Assembly: GCA_009840305.1 (NCBI GenBank) | Contig: VXNY01000016.1 | Location: forward strand, 39,320-103,319 | Source: Gammaproteobacteria bacterium | Lineage (GTDB): Bacteria > Pseudomonadota > Gammaproteobacteria > Pseudomonadales > Azotimanducaceae | Reading direction: 5' to 3' | DNA: 64,000 bases | Shown here: positions 36,434 through 45,595 of the stretch, one piece after another | Layout: every line of letters begins with the position of its first letter | Numbering within the stretch: the stretch's first letter is position 1 | Made by a program: the position numbers and the translations under genes | Notes under the pieces: model-generated | Database searches by the model: none | Told to the model about the DNA's origin: nothing | The model's input: the letters and a program-made list of their open reading frames with translations, nothing else

Positions 36434-36753
36434 AGATCCAACGAAATATAGGATTGTCCCAGCTACGCATCGAGCTAGTTTGAGTCCAAATTTTGCCTTG
36501 GTTCACAATCACCGAAACTGAATTTCATCAAAATTTTTTCTTGATTTACCCCCATTTGGAGACGGATTACGTGGGTAACTCTAATGGGGAATAGGACCTC
36601 GACCAACCAGCGCGTCGTCATGTCCCGTTACTAGCTAATCAAAGCTAGAACGTTCGTACTTACAAACCTGGCTCTATAGGTAACTCGTGGGGGCACTCAG
36701 TAGGACTCATGACTTTAGTCAGAACTCGATCTAATTACTTTGATGTAACCGCC
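36434..36753. other. Non-coding region after solenoid gene A
   Basis: About 320 bases between the weak frame above and the end of solenoid gene A. It should contain the transcript end of the A/B pair and any promoter for the HNH gene. I see no strong terminator hairpin or coding signal. Confidence 0.5.
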
Positions 36754-38622
36754 TTACTCTTCTTCGGGTAGGTAAGACTTGAGATGCTCTATTTCCTCGT
36801 CCGATAACTCCTTTTTCGAACCTTGCCTTCTAATGAGTGCTGAAGCTGCTCGGGCTTTTGCTTCTGCAGAGGGAAGAAGGTCAATGTGTGCATAGGTTTC
36901 TTTTCCATTGTGCCATGCCCATCGATCCGCTAGCAGTAGATAGTATTCAGCTCGTTCCAATTCCGGTAATTCCTTGGCAAACTCTATCGACCGTTCCGGG
37001 TCGTTTTCACGGTAGAAAATACCGGCCCCGATGGCTGCATAACCCAAAACTCTAGCATCTCCTGCGCGCATCTTAGGCAATAGATCTTTGGCTTTATCGA
37101 AGTCGATCAAAGCGAGTCTACTCAAAATTACTCCCTCAAGTTCTACCCCAGGTTCATCTTTAGATTGCTTCAACGCGATTTCGATCATCGCATCTGCGTT
37201 GTTAGCGGTCACTGCTCTCTCAATCTCAAAGTGCACTTCACTACGCACATGAGCGCATATCGGGTCGCTGAGCAACCACTCGAACGCAGCCAATACGTCA
37301 GCCCTAATCCAATTACTAAAGAGATTTCGAGCGGCATTCGTCATTCGGCTCTGGGCATCTAGTGGATAAGGTGAATCTTCTTCTTCTTGAATAGGGTATT
37401 GTTTAAGTTTGGAAAGGTGCTTGACGGCTTCTATAGGATCGCTCGCAGTCAGACGGAACACGGCTAGATGCGTAGCTATACCTCTAACAGATTCTGGGAG
37501 CGTTTCAAGTTGCTCAAGTGTGCGTAGTGGGTTTGTGTCTGCCAAGCGAAGTGCCGTGGATTCAAGCAAGTCATCGCGTAATCCTTCATCTTGCAATTGC
37601 GATAAGGTATCAAATGTTGCTGATGCGTCCTGTTGAAACCAGCGGTCAGCAATATCAAACACAATTGAACGATTAGTGTTGTCTAACAACGAAACAGCAT
37701 CGTTGAACACCGTTTCAAATTCGTCCGTTCGCAAACGATCAAGTAGCACTTCATGCAGGACTTTGTTTCGACTAAATCGGTCCGTCAATTCCGCGTACAT
37801 TGTCATAAATTCTTCAAACCCGTCCTTCGCGACCACCGCAAGCGCGACATCTACAAAATCTTCGAATTGACTATCGTCTTTCAATTGATCTTGAAGTAAA
37901 AGGTTCCAATGTTCCAAGGGGTTTTCCAACATCGCAGTCCTTTGAGCGCTTTCGCTCAATTGGCTGTAGTAGTACTCCAGACCGAACCGTTTTGCGATAT
38001 CCCGTTTTGTATCGTCAGAGAGTGAAGCATCAGAATTCAGAATCGAGTCTAAGATCATTCGACTCAATCCCCAATCAAGCTCTTGAAGATGTTGCTCGGT
38101 GTACGCCACCACCGCATTGATGTCCGAGGAAGACCACTCTTGAAAGATGACAGACTGGTACAGTTTGCGTTGAACGCTTAGAAAATCGTGAGTCTGTGAG
38201 AGAGCTAGCTCAGGCTCAAGTGAGGCTAGTCTGCGAAATATCTCCACTTGTGTAGTTTGTCGAAGCGCGGTATCGGAGAGTTGCTTTGACTCATCGAGTA
38301 GATTCAAAGTTTGTTGAAAGTTTGCTTCACTCAGCATGGTCCCCAACGCAACGGATCTTGAGAAGTAGGTTGTGAACTGAGACAAGTCCTCAATGCTATG
38401 GATCGTTTGTTTTACACTGTCGCCAGCTCGTTTCGAGTTGTCAATTGGCGACAAAGGACTTTGTACCGTCGAAATTTCTTGAGTGGATGGTGTTTCAGAG
38501 TTCGAATGCTTCGTTCCCGTAAACAACAACAAGAGAATCAACCCCGTGCCGCCAAGAATAGTAATTAGTGCAGCTCCGGCAACGAACGGAAGCTTAAGAA
38601 TCTTGGTACTAGCAGCGTTCAT
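36754..38622 (-). CDS. Solenoid paralogue A: membrane-anchored helical-repeat protein
   Basis: 622 residues from the ATG at 38622. A signal anchor near residues 8-32 (LPFVAGAALITILGGTGLILLL, in part) is followed by a low-complexity linker and a long all-helical region. Like its five paralogues it has FSRSVALGTMLSEANFQQTL after the linker, repeats of about 32 residues, a late LIDFDKAKDLLPKM block, and a C-terminal LSDEEIEHLKSYLPEEE motif. Predicted topology: short cytoplasmic N-terminus, solenoid in the periplasm. It starts 10 bases after gene B ends, so they form an operon. The most diverged copy with B. Function unknown; I do not recognise a Pfam family. Confidence 0.82.
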   Translation of the reverse strand: MNAASTKILKLPFVAGAALITILGGTGLILLLLFTGTKHSNSETPSTQEISTVQSPLSPIDNSKRAGDSVKQTIHSIEDLSQFTTYFSRSVALGTMLSEANFQQTLNLLDESKQLSDTALRQTTQVEIFRRLASLEPELALSQTHDFLSVQRKLYQSVIFQEWSSSDINAVVAYTEQHLQELDWGLSRMILDSILNSDASLSDDTKRDIAKRFGLEYYYSQLSESAQRTAMLENPLEHWNLLLQDQLKDDSQFEDFVDVALAVVAKDGFEEFMTMYAELTDRFSRNKVLHEVLLDRLRTDEFETVFNDAVSLLDNTNRSIVFDIADRWFQQDASATFDTLSQLQDEGLRDDLLESTALRLADTNPLRTLEQLETLPESVRGIATHLAVFRLTASDPIEAVKHLSKLKQYPIQEEEDSPYPLDAQSRMTNAARNLFSNWIRADVLAAFEWLLSDPICAHVRSEVHFEIERAVTANNADAMIEIALKQSKDEPGVELEGVILSRLALIDFDKAKDLLPKMRAGDARVLGYAAIGAGIFYRENDPERSIEFAKELPELERAEYYLLLADRWAWHNGKETYAHIDLLPSAEAKARAASALIRRQGSKKELSDEEIEHLKSYLPEEE

Positions 38623-38632
38623 ATTCAAACCA

Positions 38633-40456
38633 CTAGTCCTTATCGTCCAAGAGGTAGAGTTCCATCTCTTGGAGCTGTTCGGCCGTGAAATGGCGGTGAG
38701 GTCTATAGTCGTCCAAAACGCGATAGGATAGAATCTCATGCGCAGCTTTTGACTTCAAATCGGCCGAGGGAAACTTTTCTAAGGACTCGTACAAGCCTAC
38801 GATGTCCCATTGAACCCATTGCAACCATAAATTGTTGAAGTAGGTACGCTGGAGAGGTTCTGGAAGGTCGAGACCTAGTTCAAGAGCGCGAAAAGGATCA
38901 TTACTTCGCACAAGTACTCGGGCGATGTTCACGGCGGCGAATGTTTTGGTGTTCTCATGATCTCGTACGCTCTGCAGCATGGCAATCGCTTGGTCCACAT
39001 CGTTTTGAGCAACTAAGTCTATCACGCGTTCTTCAAGTCCCTGGCCATACTCTGTAATCGGCACACCCAATGCAGTCTCGAGTGCGCGTTGAGGATCTTC
39101 TTGCACCACACGGTACAAGATTCCTTGCAAGAGGTGTTTTTGCTCCTCAGGAGGTCGCGAAAGAACCCAGTCGAGAGCACCAACAGCATCTTGCTCTGCC
39201 CACCGCGAAACCACACTCCAACCGTAGTCGTCAATCCCATTAGGTGCTTCAAGTAGTAACTGAGTTGCTTCTTGAGGCGATTCTTCTGCTATCCTACGCA
39301 ATGCTGCTCCGCGAGCACTACGATGCACATTTTCTGGAAATGCCGATAAATTCTCTAATAGTTCACGCGGATCTAGAGTAGCCCATTGGTCAGCTATGTA
39401 ATTCGTTAGTTGGTTCCTCAACACACCATCATCAATCACACTGACGGCATGCAAGGTTGCCCGAGGATCGACGCTCGCCCAGCCTCCAGTAACATATACC
39501 AGAGCTTCATCTCTAATGTTTTCGCCCAAATTTCGCGCCACTTCAAAAGTGTTCTGCGGGGCGTCCTCCGTTAGAAGAACGAGAGCGTTGTAAAAAATCG
39601 AGCCCGAGTAATCAATATGAGATATTGACTCTTCAATTTGAGAAACAATATCTGCTCCGTCTCGCATTACCCAATATTCCAGGATAGTTCTCAGACTTTC
39701 CATCTGCTCGTCGTCCGTTTTGCTATCGTTGAGGATTGCGTTCCATGAGGCTTCGGGATCATCGATGGCACGAGCAACATAAGCCTGTTCCAGCACATCG
39801 GACGCGACAGACTCTTGCCCGAACTCTCGCGCCAAATCGATGGTATCTTGTTCTGACCAGTCTTCTCTCGATTTCAAGATGGTTTCCAACGCAACTCGTT
39901 GATCTGATTCGACCAGTCCTTGAGCATGCTCGATCGCTGCTTCGAAATCCTTATATACCCACTCGGTAAAGATCGCTCTCACGAGTGGTGCACGACGATT
40001 CCAAGCGACTTCGGTAGCATGAGTCATTGCTTTGACCGGATCTAGGATGGTGAGTCGCCGCAGAATGTCGCTTTGTGTAGACAACCTACGGTCCGGACTC
40101 GCGATGGACTTAGATTGATCCAACAGTTCAAGCACTTGCGATTCGCTCGCATGCTCCAGCATCGTTAAGAGGGCTACAGATCTTGCAAAATTGCTCTTAA
40201 ACTCACCTAGACTCACAATATCATCGATTGAACCTGACGATGTATCACCACGTGACGTTGAATTGAATGCGTTGGACACGAGTCCATCTTCCGTATATGT
40301 GGTTGATGTGTCCTCGGTAGTGTTGTTAAAGAGTCCTGGTAGGAATACATAGGCAATTCCGATGGTTCCCAAAAAAATTGCCGCTACGAGAGCTCCTAGG
40401 AGGAAGGAGGGAATAGTACCATTCCGGCGATTAGTGTTTTGAGTAGTTTGTTGCAT
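38633..40456 (-). CDS. Solenoid paralogue B: membrane-anchored helical-repeat protein
   Basis: 607 residues with ATG start after an AAAGG at 8 bases. Signal anchor near residues 16-40 (IPSFLLGALVAAIFLGTIG), Thr/Ser-rich linker, then the N-terminal module FARSVALLTMLEHASESQVL and about ten repeats. The repeats are clearest in the centre: WASVDPRATL, WATLDPRELL, WAEQDAVGAL, VQEDPQRALE, spaced 32-33 residues. The C-terminus is FTAEQLQEMELYLLDDKD. First gene of the B-A pair, which runs opposite to the C-D-E-F array. The solenoid is probably a protein-binding scaffold on the periplasmic side of the inner membrane; that is inference. Confidence 0.85.
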   Translation of the reverse strand: MQQTTQNTNRRNGTIPSFLLGALVAAIFLGTIGIAYVFLPGLFNNTTEDTSTTYTEDGLVSNAFNSTSRGDTSSGSIDDIVSLGEFKSNFARSVALLTMLEHASESQVLELLDQSKSIASPDRRLSTQSDILRRLTILDPVKAMTHATEVAWNRRAPLVRAIFTEWVYKDFEAAIEHAQGLVESDQRVALETILKSREDWSEQDTIDLAREFGQESVASDVLEQAYVARAIDDPEASWNAILNDSKTDDEQMESLRTILEYWVMRDGADIVSQIEESISHIDYSGSIFYNALVLLTEDAPQNTFEVARNLGENIRDEALVYVTGGWASVDPRATLHAVSVIDDGVLRNQLTNYIADQWATLDPRELLENLSAFPENVHRSARGAALRRIAEESPQEATQLLLEAPNGIDDYGWSVVSRWAEQDAVGALDWVLSRPPEEQKHLLQGILYRVVQEDPQRALETALGVPITEYGQGLEERVIDLVAQNDVDQAIAMLQSVRDHENTKTFAAVNIARVLVRSNDPFRALELGLDLPEPLQRTYFNNLWLQWVQWDIVGLYESLEKFPSADLKSKAAHEILSYRVLDDYRPHRHFTAEQLQEMELYLLDDKD

Positions 40457-40862
40457 CAGTTCTAACCTTTATCACAAAGTGAAATTTGCGTTAGGTATAT
40501 CCATTGTACCCTTCTCGGAGGAGCTACTGAAGTCTTCAATAAATTTAATCTTTTACTCGACGCATCGAAGCACTGGAAACCAGACTACTGTATTTGAAAA
40601 AAATTACACTTACACACAGAATCGATCACTGAAAATTGGTCGGACAATCACAAATCAAACGGGACGGAGTGGTACGCTTCGATAGCTTCGCATAGTTTGT
40701 TTGAACAGTTGTTTTCTCGAAGACCAACTATAGAGTCACGGAGCGAATTCCTCGTCCATGAGCAAGACGTAAACTGGCCCGTAATGTCGATGAATTCTCC
40801 CCGGCTTGTCTCTTTCACTAGGCCCAGAGGTGGTTAGATAGGTGGTTTAGACTTTCGGAATA
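40457..40862. other. Divergent intergenic region, solenoid gene B / SPOR lipoprotein
   Basis: About 400 bases between divergent genes without a credible coding frame. Close to gene B there is only its ribosome site; I could not find a convincing -35/-10 pair for B. The promoter of the SPOR gene lies at the right end (separate entry). Confidence 0.5.
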
Positions 40863-40892
40863 TTCGACACAATTCCTAATTAGGAGTACAAT
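40863..40892 (+). promoter_or_regulatory. Promoter with internal palindrome upstream of the SPOR lipoprotein
   Basis: Candidate -35 TTCGAC (40863-40868) and -10 TACAAT (40887-40892) with an 18-base spacer. The spacer contains the perfect 12-base palindrome TCCTAATTAGGA (40874-40885), well placed for an operator. The start codon follows 76 bases later. Confidence 0.4.
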
Positions 40893-40968
40893 TATCGATT
40901 GAATGGATTGAGTCCTTGACTTGAGACCCATTCATTAATTCAAACAAGGATGTTTTGAGGATTACGTT

Positions 40969-41688
40969 ATGAAATCATGGCAATGGATTGCTATCCCTCT
41001 CACTGCGCTCGCCCTCTCTGGCTGTTCTTCATTGTTTCAGTCCAACCAATCAAACAAAACGGTCGCCGACGAACAGTGGGACTGCACCGAAGTCGACGAA
41101 AATGGCGAATGGGACTGTGAAGAAGTCGAGGATGGCGTAAGCACAGAAGATCTCGTCGCCGCAGTCAGTGGAAACGATGTATCTACTTCCACCCTTTCTT
41201 TAGTCGGTCCTGTATCAACCACCCAAACTTCTGCACCGCGATCGCGGTCAAGTACCAAACCAGTAGTAACAGCGTTAGCTCCACCGCCTTCAAAGGTTTC
41301 AGAACCTGTCGAAAGCGAACAATCCGAAGAAGAAGAGCTTCCTGACTACCTATGGCTCGCCTATGAACCCGAAACCGAAACGCGCATTCAGGACCTTCCC
41401 GATGACTTCTACGTGGTTCAACTTGCAGCTTTCGCTACTAAAGAAAAAGCGATAGAGTATGTTTCAGAACAAACGAACTTACGCGAGCTTCGAGGTGTTA
41501 GGGTGCTCGCTAATGAGAAAGCTTACTTCAATATTTTGCTCGGCATCTATGAAAATAAACGACGGGCCGAAAGAGCAGTGAAAAGCGTTGAGGGCGAACT
41601 CGGTGACAAGAAGCCGTGGATTCGGTCCATGTCATCGATAAAGACTGCCATGAAAGCCGCCGACGAAAAATTCGGCGAGACGTACTGA
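40969..41688 (+). CDS. SPOR domain lipoprotein
   Basis: 239 residues. Lipoprotein signal with lipobox LSGC (Cys19). After it comes an acidic stretch with a short internal repeat, QWDCTEV and EWDCEEV, giving two extra Cys eleven residues apart. A Ser/Thr/Pro-rich linker leads to a C-terminal SPOR domain (about 145-220: FYVVQLAAFATKEKAIEYV...YFNILLGIYENKRRAERAV), which binds glycan strands stripped of stem peptides at the septum. Residues around the lipobox (no Asp at +2) favour the outer membrane. It lies between the two groups of solenoid genes, which suggests but does not prove a shared envelope role. Confidence 0.85.
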   Translation: MKSWQWIAIPLTALALSGCSSLFQSNQSNKTVADEQWDCTEVDENGEWDCEEVEDGVSTEDLVAAVSGNDVSTSTLSLVGPVSTTQTSAPRSRSSTKPVVTALAPPPSKVSEPVESEQSEEEELPDYLWLAYEPETETRIQDLPDDFYVVQLAAFATKEKAIEYVSEQTNLRELRGVRVLANEKAYFNILLGIYENKRRAERAVKSVEGELGDKKPWIRSMSSIKTAMKAADEKFGETY

Positions 41689-41708
41689 GCTCGCATCTAA
41701 GTCACGTC

Positions 41709-42188
41709 TTACAGCACGTCGAGAATACTCTCGGCGTTGCTGACTTCAAATTTGCCTGGACCCTCAACCGCGAGCTTGGTTACTGTACCGTCTTCGACAA
41801 TCATCGCATAGCGCTCCGATCGGTTTCCGAGTCCGAATGACGATCCGTCTAGAACTAAGCCAATAGCTTGAGTAAATTCGCCATTGCCATCGCTAGCCAT
41901 AACGATGTCATCGGCGTCCTGCTCACGTCCCCAAGCATCCATGACGAAAATGTCGTTAACAGCGACGCAAACTATTCCATCTACACCTTTAGCTTTAATC
42001 GCTTCAGCATGACGTATGAATCCTGGTAAGTGCTGTTCGGAACACGTAGGAGTAAATGCGCCAGGTACCGCGAAAATTACAACTTTTTTGCCGCCCACAA
42101 GATCATCGACGGCTACTTTTGTTGGCCTTCCATCTCGCATAATGCGTAAAGTAGCATGGGGTAACCGATCGCCTTCACTAATTGACAT
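41709..42188 (-). CDS. Peroxiredoxin, Prx5 type
   Basis: 159 residues. Thiol peroxidase with the peroxidatic Cys49 in PGAFTPTCSEQHLPGF, the PxxxTxxC signature of the Prx5/hybrid group, and the later RYAMIVEDGTV block. A second Cys at 74 is not in the position of a standard resolving Cys, so it may be reduced by glutathione or glutaredoxin. Cytoplasmic (no signal). It faces the SPOR gene and is divergent from EamA. Starts at ATG with a GGAGAG site. Confidence 0.92.
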   Translation of the reverse strand: MSISEGDRLPHATLRIMRDGRPTKVAVDDLVGGKKVVIFAVPGAFTPTCSEQHLPGFIRHAEAIKAKGVDGIVCVAVNDIFVMDAWGREQDADDIVMASDGNGEFTQAIGLVLDGSSFGLGNRSERYAMIVEDGTVTKLAVEGPGKFEVSNAESILDVL

Positions 42189-42289
42189 AATTTTCTCTCC
42201 AAGTTCGTTCGAATTCTGAACGCAAAATTGTAGGTACGAGATCGCGAATTTATCGCGCTAGAGAAAAGTTCAACACCGCGTAAAGTTCA

Positions 42290-43180
42290 ATGTTTTCAAG
42301 GTTACCGCGAAATGACCTGATTGCCATAAGCTTGGCAGTCGTCGTCGTTTTGTGTTGGTCGACTGTAGCAACCGGTTTTAAGTTGGGGTTACAACACCTT
42401 TCGGTTCCACAATTATTGTTCGCCAGCACCTTGGTTTCGTTGGTGTTCCTGTCCGGTGTCGCGTGTTTTACGGGAGTCAAAAAACTGACGTGGAAAACCG
42501 TTAGTCTTGGAGCACTCCTTGGACTGATTAATCCATTTTCGTATTACTTAGTTCTATTCGCCGCGTACGACCGGCTGCCCGCACAGATCGCGCAACCGCT
42601 AAATTACACTCATGCTATCGTAACCGCATTACTAGCGATACCAATTCTCAAGCAGCGACCTACAGCACGAATTTGGTTGGGGTTGATTGTCGGATATTTA
42701 GGAGTAGTCGTCCTGATCACGCAAGGATCGTTCACAGAGTTTTCTTTCGATCGACTGGGGGTCGTATTAGCCTTAGGCAGTGCTTTAATTTGGGGAGCTT
42801 ATTGGATTCTCACAGTACGTTACGCAGAAGACGCAGTCACGCTCTTACTCATTGCGTTTGCGACCGCAACGCCGTGTGCGGCGATATTCTGCGTTGTATT
42901 TGACACGTTACCGGCGTTCAATTTAGTGAATTTAGGGTTCGGCCTATGGCTAGGCATTGCTGAAATGGGACTCGCCTTTCTGCTTTGGCAGCGTGCTCTA
43001 AAAACCGCTTCTCAGGTTAGCCTGATCACCCCGATTGCTTACTTTAGTCCAGCGTTGTCGTTGTTTTTAATCCACCATGTACTTGGTGAAAAAGTACCCC
43101 TCGTAACCATTTGGGGGTTGGCCACGTTGATGCTGGGTATCTTGATCATGTATCTTCGCTTCGAGAAACGTCTTTCCTAG
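42290..43180 (+). CDS. EamA/DMT family transporter
   Basis: 296 residues, ten predicted membrane helices in two EamA repeats (first about 12-140, second about 155-290). Recognisable pieces are VLCWSTVATGFKLGL near the start, LPAQIAQPLNYTHAI at the end of the first repeat and LITPIAYFSPALSLFLI in the second. Drug/metabolite transporter superfamily; the substrate cannot be read from sequence. Between the peroxiredoxin and the solenoid array, with no evident link to either. Confidence 0.88.
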   Translation: MFSRLPRNDLIAISLAVVVVLCWSTVATGFKLGLQHLSVPQLLFASTLVSLVFLSGVACFTGVKKLTWKTVSLGALLGLINPFSYYLVLFAAYDRLPAQIAQPLNYTHAIVTALLAIPILKQRPTARIWLGLIVGYLGVVVLITQGSFTEFSFDRLGVVLALGSALIWGAYWILTVRYAEDAVTLLLIAFATATPCAAIFCVVFDTLPAFNLVNLGFGLWLGIAEMGLAFLLWQRALKTASQVSLITPIAYFSPALSLFLIHHVLGEKVPLVTIWGLATLMLGILIMYLRFEKRLS

Positions 43181-43442
43181 ACCTTAGGGAATTGCGTCAA
43201 AGGAAGAGTCGTATTTGAGTCTACCAGAATGCGCAACAGATAAAACCTCTAGATTGCCGGTAAGAAATAGCTGGAGCACAGTGAGTTGCGGTCAACTTCA
43301 ATATCCAAGGATTGGAGTTAGACCACATGAACCGAAATTTTTGTGAGTCATCTGATGCGTGTTATGCCTCCCGGATCGGCTAAGACTGCTCGTCATCCGC
43401 GGCAATTCATCTGGTGTAAGCAGACGTATCTGCTTGTGAAGT

Positions 43443-43488
43443 CCCAATATAATTCTTGCGGTCTTACAGATATTCAGATTGTCGTTCT
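43443..43488 (+). promoter_or_regulatory. Conserved leader of solenoid gene C with TATAAT
   Basis: TATAAT at 43448-43453, 35 bases before the ATG. The whole 46 bases can be aligned with the leader of gene E (47867-47912): both read CCC-A/G-ATATAATT, then TCTTA-AGATAT and a short run to the start. Conservation across the duplication supports function. No clear -35 box or Shine-Dalgarno site. Confidence 0.5.
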
Positions 43489-45477
43489 ATGCAAAGCCTC
43501 TTTTCGCGCGCTCTAGTCCTAATAGCTGGTTTGTTAATCGGGATCCTTGGTGTCACTGGTGTTCTTGTTTTACTTCAAGACCACGGGTCTTCTTCTGATT
43601 CGCAGCAGATTGGGGAACGACCTAGAAGTGATACTGTAGGAAGCACTATTTCGATGGATAGTATCACTAGCGACTCGGTTCCCTCAGACCTCAACGATCT
43701 AGTCTTCCCACGATTAGCTTTCGATCGTACGGCTTCAATCTTATCTTGGGTCAATGTACTGTCAGAAGATCAAATCTTGAATTGGCTCGAACAATCCATC
43801 GAACCATCTTGGGATGTACCCGAAGCACATCGCCACGAGTTGCAATCGGTTCTTTTACAGAAACTGTCGACCACATCACCCGAAAAAGCGTTTGAATTTG
43901 CGTGGTCACGGGACGACCACTTGCATGAACGTGGAATTTTTGTATTTGCTGCTCATGAACTGCCGTGGCTCGGGGGATTTGGGGACGATATATTGCGCGA
44001 GGGCATGGCTTCCATCACGCTTCTAGCATGGGCTAATTCAGATCTAGACGGTGCGATCACCCATATCAAGCAAATGGACGCTGGAGTAGCCGCTTACTAT
44101 TTGCCGGTTGTTTTACAAGCACGAGAAGACTTAAACTTAGATCAACAACGTGAAATCGCAAAAGAACTCGGAGATGAGAGCTATGCATTTTTCAATTATT
44201 TTCAAAATCTGACCCGAGGGTCACTAGAGAACCCAAAGGAAACCTGGTACGAAATTGTCAACCTAGCAAACCAAGAGGGTATGCAAAAGATTACGGGAGA
44301 TGCACTGAGCCGTGTCGCGGTCGCATGGGTAGAGAATGAGGGAAAGACAGTTTTTGACGAAATAGTGTCTTCTATTTCACAAGATTCAAAGTACGGTCGC
44401 GCACTCTCCAATGTATTCAGTGCCCTATCTACCGACGAACCAGAAGAAATTTTTGATTACATACTGAAGAATCTTGGCGATCGAGCATACGAGGTTATTC
44501 AAGGAAGTGACATTGCCTATAACTGGGCTCACAACGATCCTCGCGGGCTATTGTCAAAAGCGGAGACATTGCCAGCAAGTAGACTTCGCCAAAGACTAAT
44601 CGACAGCGCGGCACGAGAGTGGGCAAATCACAACCCTCAACAGCTTCTTGCCAATTTAGAGCTCCTACCACAGGAGAATCAAGAATACGCTAGTCGTACT
44701 GCAATAAGAACACTCACGAGAAAGTCACCTCCTGATGCAGCTAAATTTGTGCTTCAAGTCGAGGACTATGAATCTCAACTAGAACTTGCAACCACCCTAG
44801 TTCGCCAATGGTCGTACCAAGATTCTGACGCTGCGAAAGATTGGGTGTTTAACATTCCGGAGAGTAATGCTCTACGCTCCGCATTAATTCGTCCGCTAGC
44901 AAACATACTCGTTAATACAGACCCTAGAGCAGCTTTCCAACTGGCGCTTGAACAGCCGATCAACGAGCAAGGATCTTCCTCAGTACCTGCTAGAGGGTTT
45001 GAGTCTTCGATCTTAAGCAGGATTGCATCCCGAGACTTAGATCTTGCCTTAGAGTTGTTACCCCAAGTGCGAGATATTGGTTCGAGCAAGGTTCAAGTCT
45101 ATACCGACATCGGTTCCACACTGATAGAAAACGGTGAAATACAACAAGCCCTAAGCCTCTCCAGTCATTTATCGGAAGAGCAGCAAGTGCCATTCTATCA
45201 AGGCGTCACTTCTATATGGGCCGTTCAGGATCCAAAAGGATTTCTCAATGCTTTCGAAGAATTTCCAAACGAGGAAATTAAATCATCAGTGGCGCTTTCC
45301 GTGAAGTTTGTTAATAACATGACGAATACCTTCTCAGCTGAAGAGATTGCCATCATAGAAAAGTACATCAGTAAAGAAGACAAAGAGAAACTTGAGCAGA
45401 TTAAAGACATTGACCTTTTTAATGCGACCGAGGAAGAACAACAAAAGCTCGAAGAGTTATTCCCGGGTCAGTGGTAG
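43489..45477 (+). CDS. Solenoid paralogue C: membrane-anchored helical-repeat protein
   Basis: 662 residues from the ATG at 43489, the position matching gene E. Signal anchor LVLIAGLLIGILGVTGVLVLL near 9-29, linker rich in Ser and Asp, N-terminal module FDRTASILSWVNVLSEDQIL, then repeats such as WAHNDPRGLL, WANHNPQQLL, NTDPRAAFQLALEQP and a DLDLALELLPQV block. It ends FSAEEIAIIEKYI plus a tail EEEQQKLEELFPGQW shared only with E. Compared with E it has about 24 extra residues after the first module (around 145-170). First gene of the C-D cassette. Function unknown. Confidence 0.86.
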   Translation: MQSLFSRALVLIAGLLIGILGVTGVLVLLQDHGSSSDSQQIGERPRSDTVGSTISMDSITSDSVPSDLNDLVFPRLAFDRTASILSWVNVLSEDQILNWLEQSIEPSWDVPEAHRHELQSVLLQKLSTTSPEKAFEFAWSRDDHLHERGIFVFAAHELPWLGGFGDDILREGMASITLLAWANSDLDGAITHIKQMDAGVAAYYLPVVLQAREDLNLDQQREIAKELGDESYAFFNYFQNLTRGSLENPKETWYEIVNLANQEGMQKITGDALSRVAVAWVENEGKTVFDEIVSSISQDSKYGRALSNVFSALSTDEPEEIFDYILKNLGDRAYEVIQGSDIAYNWAHNDPRGLLSKAETLPASRLRQRLIDSAAREWANHNPQQLLANLELLPQENQEYASRTAIRTLTRKSPPDAAKFVLQVEDYESQLELATTLVRQWSYQDSDAAKDWVFNIPESNALRSALIRPLANILVNTDPRAAFQLALEQPINEQGSSSVPARGFESSILSRIASRDLDLALELLPQVRDIGSSKVQVYTDIGSTLIENGEIQQALSLSSHLSEEQQVPFYQGVTSIWAVQDPKGFLNAFEEFPNEEIKSSVALSVKFVNNMTNTFSAEEIAIIEKYISKEDKEKLEQIKDIDLFNATEEEQQKLEELFPGQW

Positions 45478-45595
45478 TTGGTTTCAGCTACAACCCGTGC
45501 TACAACTTCGATGTGAGTGCATACATAGATACTTAATAATTGAGATCGTCAATCCCTAGAGACCGCACCATTTCAACAATCAATCAACATCTTTC

